From Mucor racemosus (Eukaryota; Mucoromycota; Mucoromycetes; Mucorales; Mucoraceae), in assembly GCA_027405735.1 (NCBI GenBank), contig JAPEHQ010000016.1:248001-312000 (forward strand): a stretch of 64,000 bases of DNA, given 5' to 3'. Below, piece by piece: positions 60,202 to 64,000 of the stretch. Position numbers and translations under genes: made by a program. The notes under the pieces were generated by a model. That model was not told the DNA's origin. It worked only from the letters and a program-made list of their open reading frames with translations, and ran no database searches. Every line of letters starts with the position of its first letter. The first letter of the stretch is position 1.

Positions 60202-62374
60202 TTAAACACCAACAGTTGTTGCTGAAGACGTATTTAAATTATTATTGTTATTATTAGAACTAACCGGTATTAAATCGTTGTTCCCGCTTGTGCCTACAAC
60301 AACTACTCCCGTTCCTGACTGCTGTTGTTGGTGTTGCTGATGATGATGGTGATGATTATGCTGATTGTTATGTGTGGAAAGCCTTATAATGTTGCTATTG
60401 CTATTTTCGGAATTGTTATTGTTGTTGGTAGTATATAAATTTGTTGTAGTTATATAAGCAATATTTTTAGAAGCTGCGAATTTTGTTGAGGTCGAATAAG
60501 TTGGATTCCGTGCAGATCTATGATGAACCTCTAATACAGCTTCTTCAGGAACTGCTTCCAAGAATTCCATTCGGATCATTGGTGCCATTTGTAGTAGAAT
60601 ATTTGATTTAAGTATATAACCCAAATTACGGAACATAAAATCTAACGTTAGCAATTTTAAACCAACTTCTTCTGCTGAAATTGCTTTTTCAAATATTAAA
60701 CCGCAGGTTTCTATTGTTAAATGTTGACGATAAAGACGCTCACAGCATATCTTTTTAAGTCGATACAATAAATACATATTTGCTAATACCAATACTTGGC
60801 AAATAATATCACAGGATTCATTTTCATCTAATCGATCATTATAAAGGTATTTAAGAAAGGCCAATACGACTTCATATGGTTCCGGTATCTCCATGCGTTT
60901 TTGTCTTGATTCTATCATACCAGATTTGTAAATATTTCTAAAATGCGGCCAGCGCGTGATGAGAATGACTTGATGAACATGAAGTTCTTGACCATTAGAG
61001 GGAACAATGACAAAGTCGGATAGTTCTGGATTATTTAATAAACGAGAGAATTCGCTTGATATTGGTATTGGTGGAATATCATATAAACCTAATGTTTCTC
61101 CATTAATAACAAGAGCGTCTCTATATACAATGCTTATAAGTATTCCGAATTATTTCTGTCTATTGTATTCCGATTTTCTTACCTAAAATGATCATATCCT
61201 TGTGGCCGAAATGGGTCTGTATTTCCGAGAAAGAAGAGGTTATTTAAAGTAACCTGTTGATCCATTGATTGATCATTATTTTCAGAGATAATTGTAAAAT
61301 AATTCCAACCACCAATTTCGAAGTTGGCATTGCAATCTTGTCTTTCCCAAGTCAATGTATCTAAATCAAGCATCCAAAGTCCATACATTGATTCAGGGTT
61401 TGAAATTACGCTACTATTGCTGCTACTGCTACTATTGCTACCTATGATGCTGTGGTTATTAGATTGAGTCAAGTATCGACCAAATACTAGTAGCTTTCCA
61501 CAAACAGCTTCACAAAAGTGCTGGCTCTTTAATAATACCATTTGTGAATTAGTGGAACCATTCAATACTAAATGCGGTGTGTATGGTGGTGTATTTAAAT
61601 TAACGACAAATAAATCTGATATAGTGTTTCCATGTTCATCTTTGCCAGCATAAATATACATTTTATGGCCTACAAGTGTTGCAGAGTGATTGTATCGAGG
61701 AGGTACGCCATGGTATTTTGACCATGTAAATGATTTAAGATCTAATACACTTAATTCATCCAAAACATAAGTACCTAAAAACAAAAGAAAATCAGATCAA
61801 AATCAATGACTAGAAATTTTAGATATTTACGATCAGAATTCTTTGCAAATCCTCCATAAATAAACAGTTTATTGTCGTACACGGACGCACTATGCAAGTA
61901 TCGTGCAGGTACTGAGCCATTCAATTCAGGTTGAAACCAGGTAAGTTTTTCAATATCAAATACATGAATATCATTGCAATATTCTTGAAATTCATTGCAG
62001 CCACCTATGGTCAAGTTATTAATTTATGCGTTAATCTCTAATAACTGTATACATACCAAATACAATAATGTAATTATCCCATAATGTTGCTGTATGACCA
62101 TATCTTTTACATGGAGCAAGCCCTTTTACAGTCTATATTTATACTGATTAATGTGATGTGCGTATAGAATATACAGAAAAAATTATTCTCCCCTTACTTG
62201 AATTGTTTCCCATTTCATATCAAATAGGTTTAATACGTGTAAATCATTTGTAACATTGCCTCCTCCTCCATAAACAAATAATCGATGATCTACTTTGACA
62301 AATGAAGGTCTCCATAACCCAACTAAATTATTTCCTGTTGTTTGAATTGGTTGACCAGATTTTAAAAAAGACAT
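60202..62374 (-). CDS. Kelch-repeat BTB/BACK domain protein (LZTR1/Ral2-like order)
   Basis: Five exons (62374-62198, 62132-62057, 62004-61831, 61774-61183, 61120-60202) encode 645 residues. Residues 1 to about 330 form a Kelch beta-propeller with LFVYGGGGN, IIVFGGCNEF, LFIYGGFAKN and MYIYAGKDE plus paired Tyr/Trp positions (MKWETIQ, LTWFQPEL, FTWSKYHG, LTWERQD). A BTB domain (LSDFVIVPSNGQELHVHQVILITRWPHF) and a BACK-like helical segment (ANMYLLYRLKKICCERLY) follow. The tail is rich in Asn, His and Gln. Such proteins are usually substrate adaptors for Cullin-3 ligases. The Kelch-first order recalls LZTR1 and S. pombe Ral2, which act on Ras. That link is an inference. Confidence 0.88.
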
Positions 62375-63536
62375 TGAATGTTGTGTATGTGTATGTTTAT
62401 GTGTATGAGTGTTTGGTGTCGAGAATTGATATTTCTGTTGATATTTGTTATTAATTTTATTGTAAAAAGAAAAAAAAGGGAGAGGGAAGAAAATGAATGA
62501 ATTACAAGGAATTATACAGAGGAGAATAAATCAGCGTACAATTATGCTTGTTTATTAAAAGAAAGAAAATAAAAATAAAAATAAAAGAGAGAAAGGATAT
62601 GTGTATTGATCGAGTTATATATATACATGTGTGCTATATAACGAAAAAAAAGGGGGGTACTTTCGAAGGAATGGTGTATATATATATATCATAAAAAACA
62701 GGGAGAAACGGGAGTAAATACAGATCAAATAATTCAATATATGTATACATAATATTTCCGTAAAAATCTTCTGTGTGTGTGTGTGTGTCTGCATATATAT
62801 GTAATGTATGCAATAAATCAATGCTTTAATATTCATGACATTTGACCTAATATTATACAGGAAAAATGTATGATTTATTACCTTAATTTTTTGACATTTG
62901 TTGCCTAGCAATTTTTTTCTTCTTTTTTGGTCTCCATGGTTACCAAACAGATCTACTTTCAGGAACCAAAAAAAAAGGCATATCATCCCGTCGTGTAACA
63001 TTCTTTAGTCCAAATAGTACTATAAAAACAACAACACAACAACCAAAACATCAATATCAAATAACAACAACAAAAAAACATTCAATATAAAATTCGTCCA
63101 ATGTTGGTAATATATTTTGCTTCTTCTTCTCGATCAATTTCTGATACTTTCTACTTTCTTCAATCATGAGCATTTCACAGAGGAAATCAAGCAACTGAGT
63201 GACGCGTATTTTTAACTTTTTTTAATGTTACACTTGGTCTAAACCAGTGGTACATCAAAAAGGGAGACTGAAATACATACAACTTCCCTCTTTCCCTCTT
63301 TCCTTTCTATTTTCTTTCACTTTTTTTTCTTTTTTTAGTTGAACCACAAGAATAATTTTGAGTTATTTCTATTAACGATTGATTGTGGAATAGAAAGTCT
63401 GAATTAAAATCATAAACAACCAAATCAATTAAAAAAACAAACAAAGAAAGGGCCCAAAAAGACAAAAAAAAGGAGTAAACTTTTTTGACAGATTTTATAC
63501 ATTTTTCTTTGTTACCATAGCAACAAACAAATTTAA
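62375..63536. promoter_or_regulatory. Divergent upstream region of Kelch-BTB and PAK genes
   Basis: 1.16 kb without a gene. It includes a (GT)n run at about 62772-62788 and AT-rich TATA-like stretches near 62673-62688. On the PAK side lie long C/T runs (63280-63340) and an A-rich leader. The 128-codon minus frame at 62615-63001 is low-complexity and not a supported gene. Confidence 0.4.
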
Positions 63537-64000
63537 ATGACTGAAATTATTAAAGATGGTTACCTGTCTGTTAAAGAAGATGGTTTAAGAGCTTGGATAT
63601 GGTCAAAGCGTTTTTGTGTCTTGAGAGACCAAGCTTTAACTTTTCATAGAAATGAAGTAAGTGTTATTACTGAATGTAGGTAAATTGTGTTATTCATTTT
63701 TGTAAATCTATAGCAATCAGGACAGTGTGTTGCTTTAATTTTTCTCAAAGAAATCACTTCAGTTACAAGAACAGATCTTAAACCCTATTGCTTTGAAGTA
63801 ACCACAAAAGACAAAACTTATTATATTGCATGTAAAAGCGATGAAGATCTATATGGCTGGATGGACGAAGTTTATAATGTAAGAGATCTGATAAGATTAC
63901 CAAAATAGCTACATGTTCTAATGTAAAAAATAGAGATCTACGGTTGGTGCTTCAGGTCCAACAAATTTTGTTCATGAAGTTCATGTTGGTTTTGATCCCA
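63537..64000 (+). CDS. p21-activated kinase, Cla4-type (5' end only)
   Basis: Three exons are visible: 63537-63656, 63714-63878 and 63934 onwards, running off the window. Residues 1-95 form a PH domain (IKDGYLSVKEDGLRAWIWSKRFCVLRDQ, YYIACKSDEDLYGWMDEVY). It is joined at once to a CRIB motif, GPTNFVHEVHVGFDP, that binds Cdc42/Rac-GTP. PH followed directly by CRIB is the Cla4/PAK arrangement of fungi, so the missing part should hold a Ser/Thr kinase domain. These kinases control polarity and cytokinesis. The ATG is the first in frame and lies 35 bp after an ATAG-rich leader. Confidence 0.9.

Noticed and set aside
62615..63001. 128-codon minus-strand frame between Kelch-BTB and PAK
   Set aside because: Made of TATA- and GT-rich low-complexity DNA in a divergent promoter. 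No conserved character.

Overview
This 64-kb window is eukaryotic nuclear DNA from a filamentous fungus, most likely an early-diverging Mucoromycota (Mucorales-like) genome. The sequence is very AT-rich. Genes are compact, with short introns of about 50-60 bp that use GTAAGT-type donors and (T)AG acceptors. The gene content (PX-PH phospholipase D1, Cla4-type PAK, PWP1, PP5 and a fragment of dynein intermediate chain) is typical of fungi. The genus cannot be fixed from the sequence alone. I spliced every multi-exon gene by hand, requiring GT-AG borders and a continuous reading frame, and each model closes as a whole number of codons.

Layout. Bases 1-6.9 kb hold a 6.7-kb element bounded by inverted repeats of about 1.2 kb (the left arm may run off the window). 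Inside it are two exons of a dynein intermediate chain gene. Genes at 7-26 kb: nucleotide-sugar transporter (-), LARP4-like RNA-binding protein (-), protein phosphatase 5 (+), a hypothetical protein (-), a DUF1640/MCUR1-like mitochondrial protein (-), a STIMATE-family membrane protein (-), a WD40/DUF2415-like protein (-) and PWP1 (+). A 1.4-kb inverted-repeat element lies at 11.6-13.0 kb, and a solo 1.15-kb terminal repeat at 17.7-18.9 kb. The stretch 25.6-37.3 kb has no host gene and is a graveyard of the same repeat family. It includes a large imperfect palindrome (29.8-33.5 kb) whose arms are nearly identical only in a central tract of about 1 kb. Genes at 37-64 kb: kinesin-4-like motor (+), APC4 (-), peroxisomal CoA-racemase/transferase (-), SMAP-type ArfGAP (+), phospholipase D1 (+), NUF2 (-), a small RVxF protein (-), a Kelch-BTB protein (-), and the 5' end of a Cla4-like PAK (+). 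Another solo repeat sits at 58.0-59.2 kb.

The genes form no operon-like unit. They are housekeeping genes for the cell cycle and chromosomes (APC4, NUF2, kinesin), membrane traffic and signalling (PLD, ArfGAP, PAK, nucleotide-sugar transporter), RNA and ribosome biology (LARP4, PWP1) and organelles (DUF1640, AMACR-like). The least ordinary content is the terminal-inverted-repeat family that has picked up, multiplied and rearranged a piece of the dynein intermediate chain gene. Its terminal repeats carry a conserved set of three oriented copies of one short motif.
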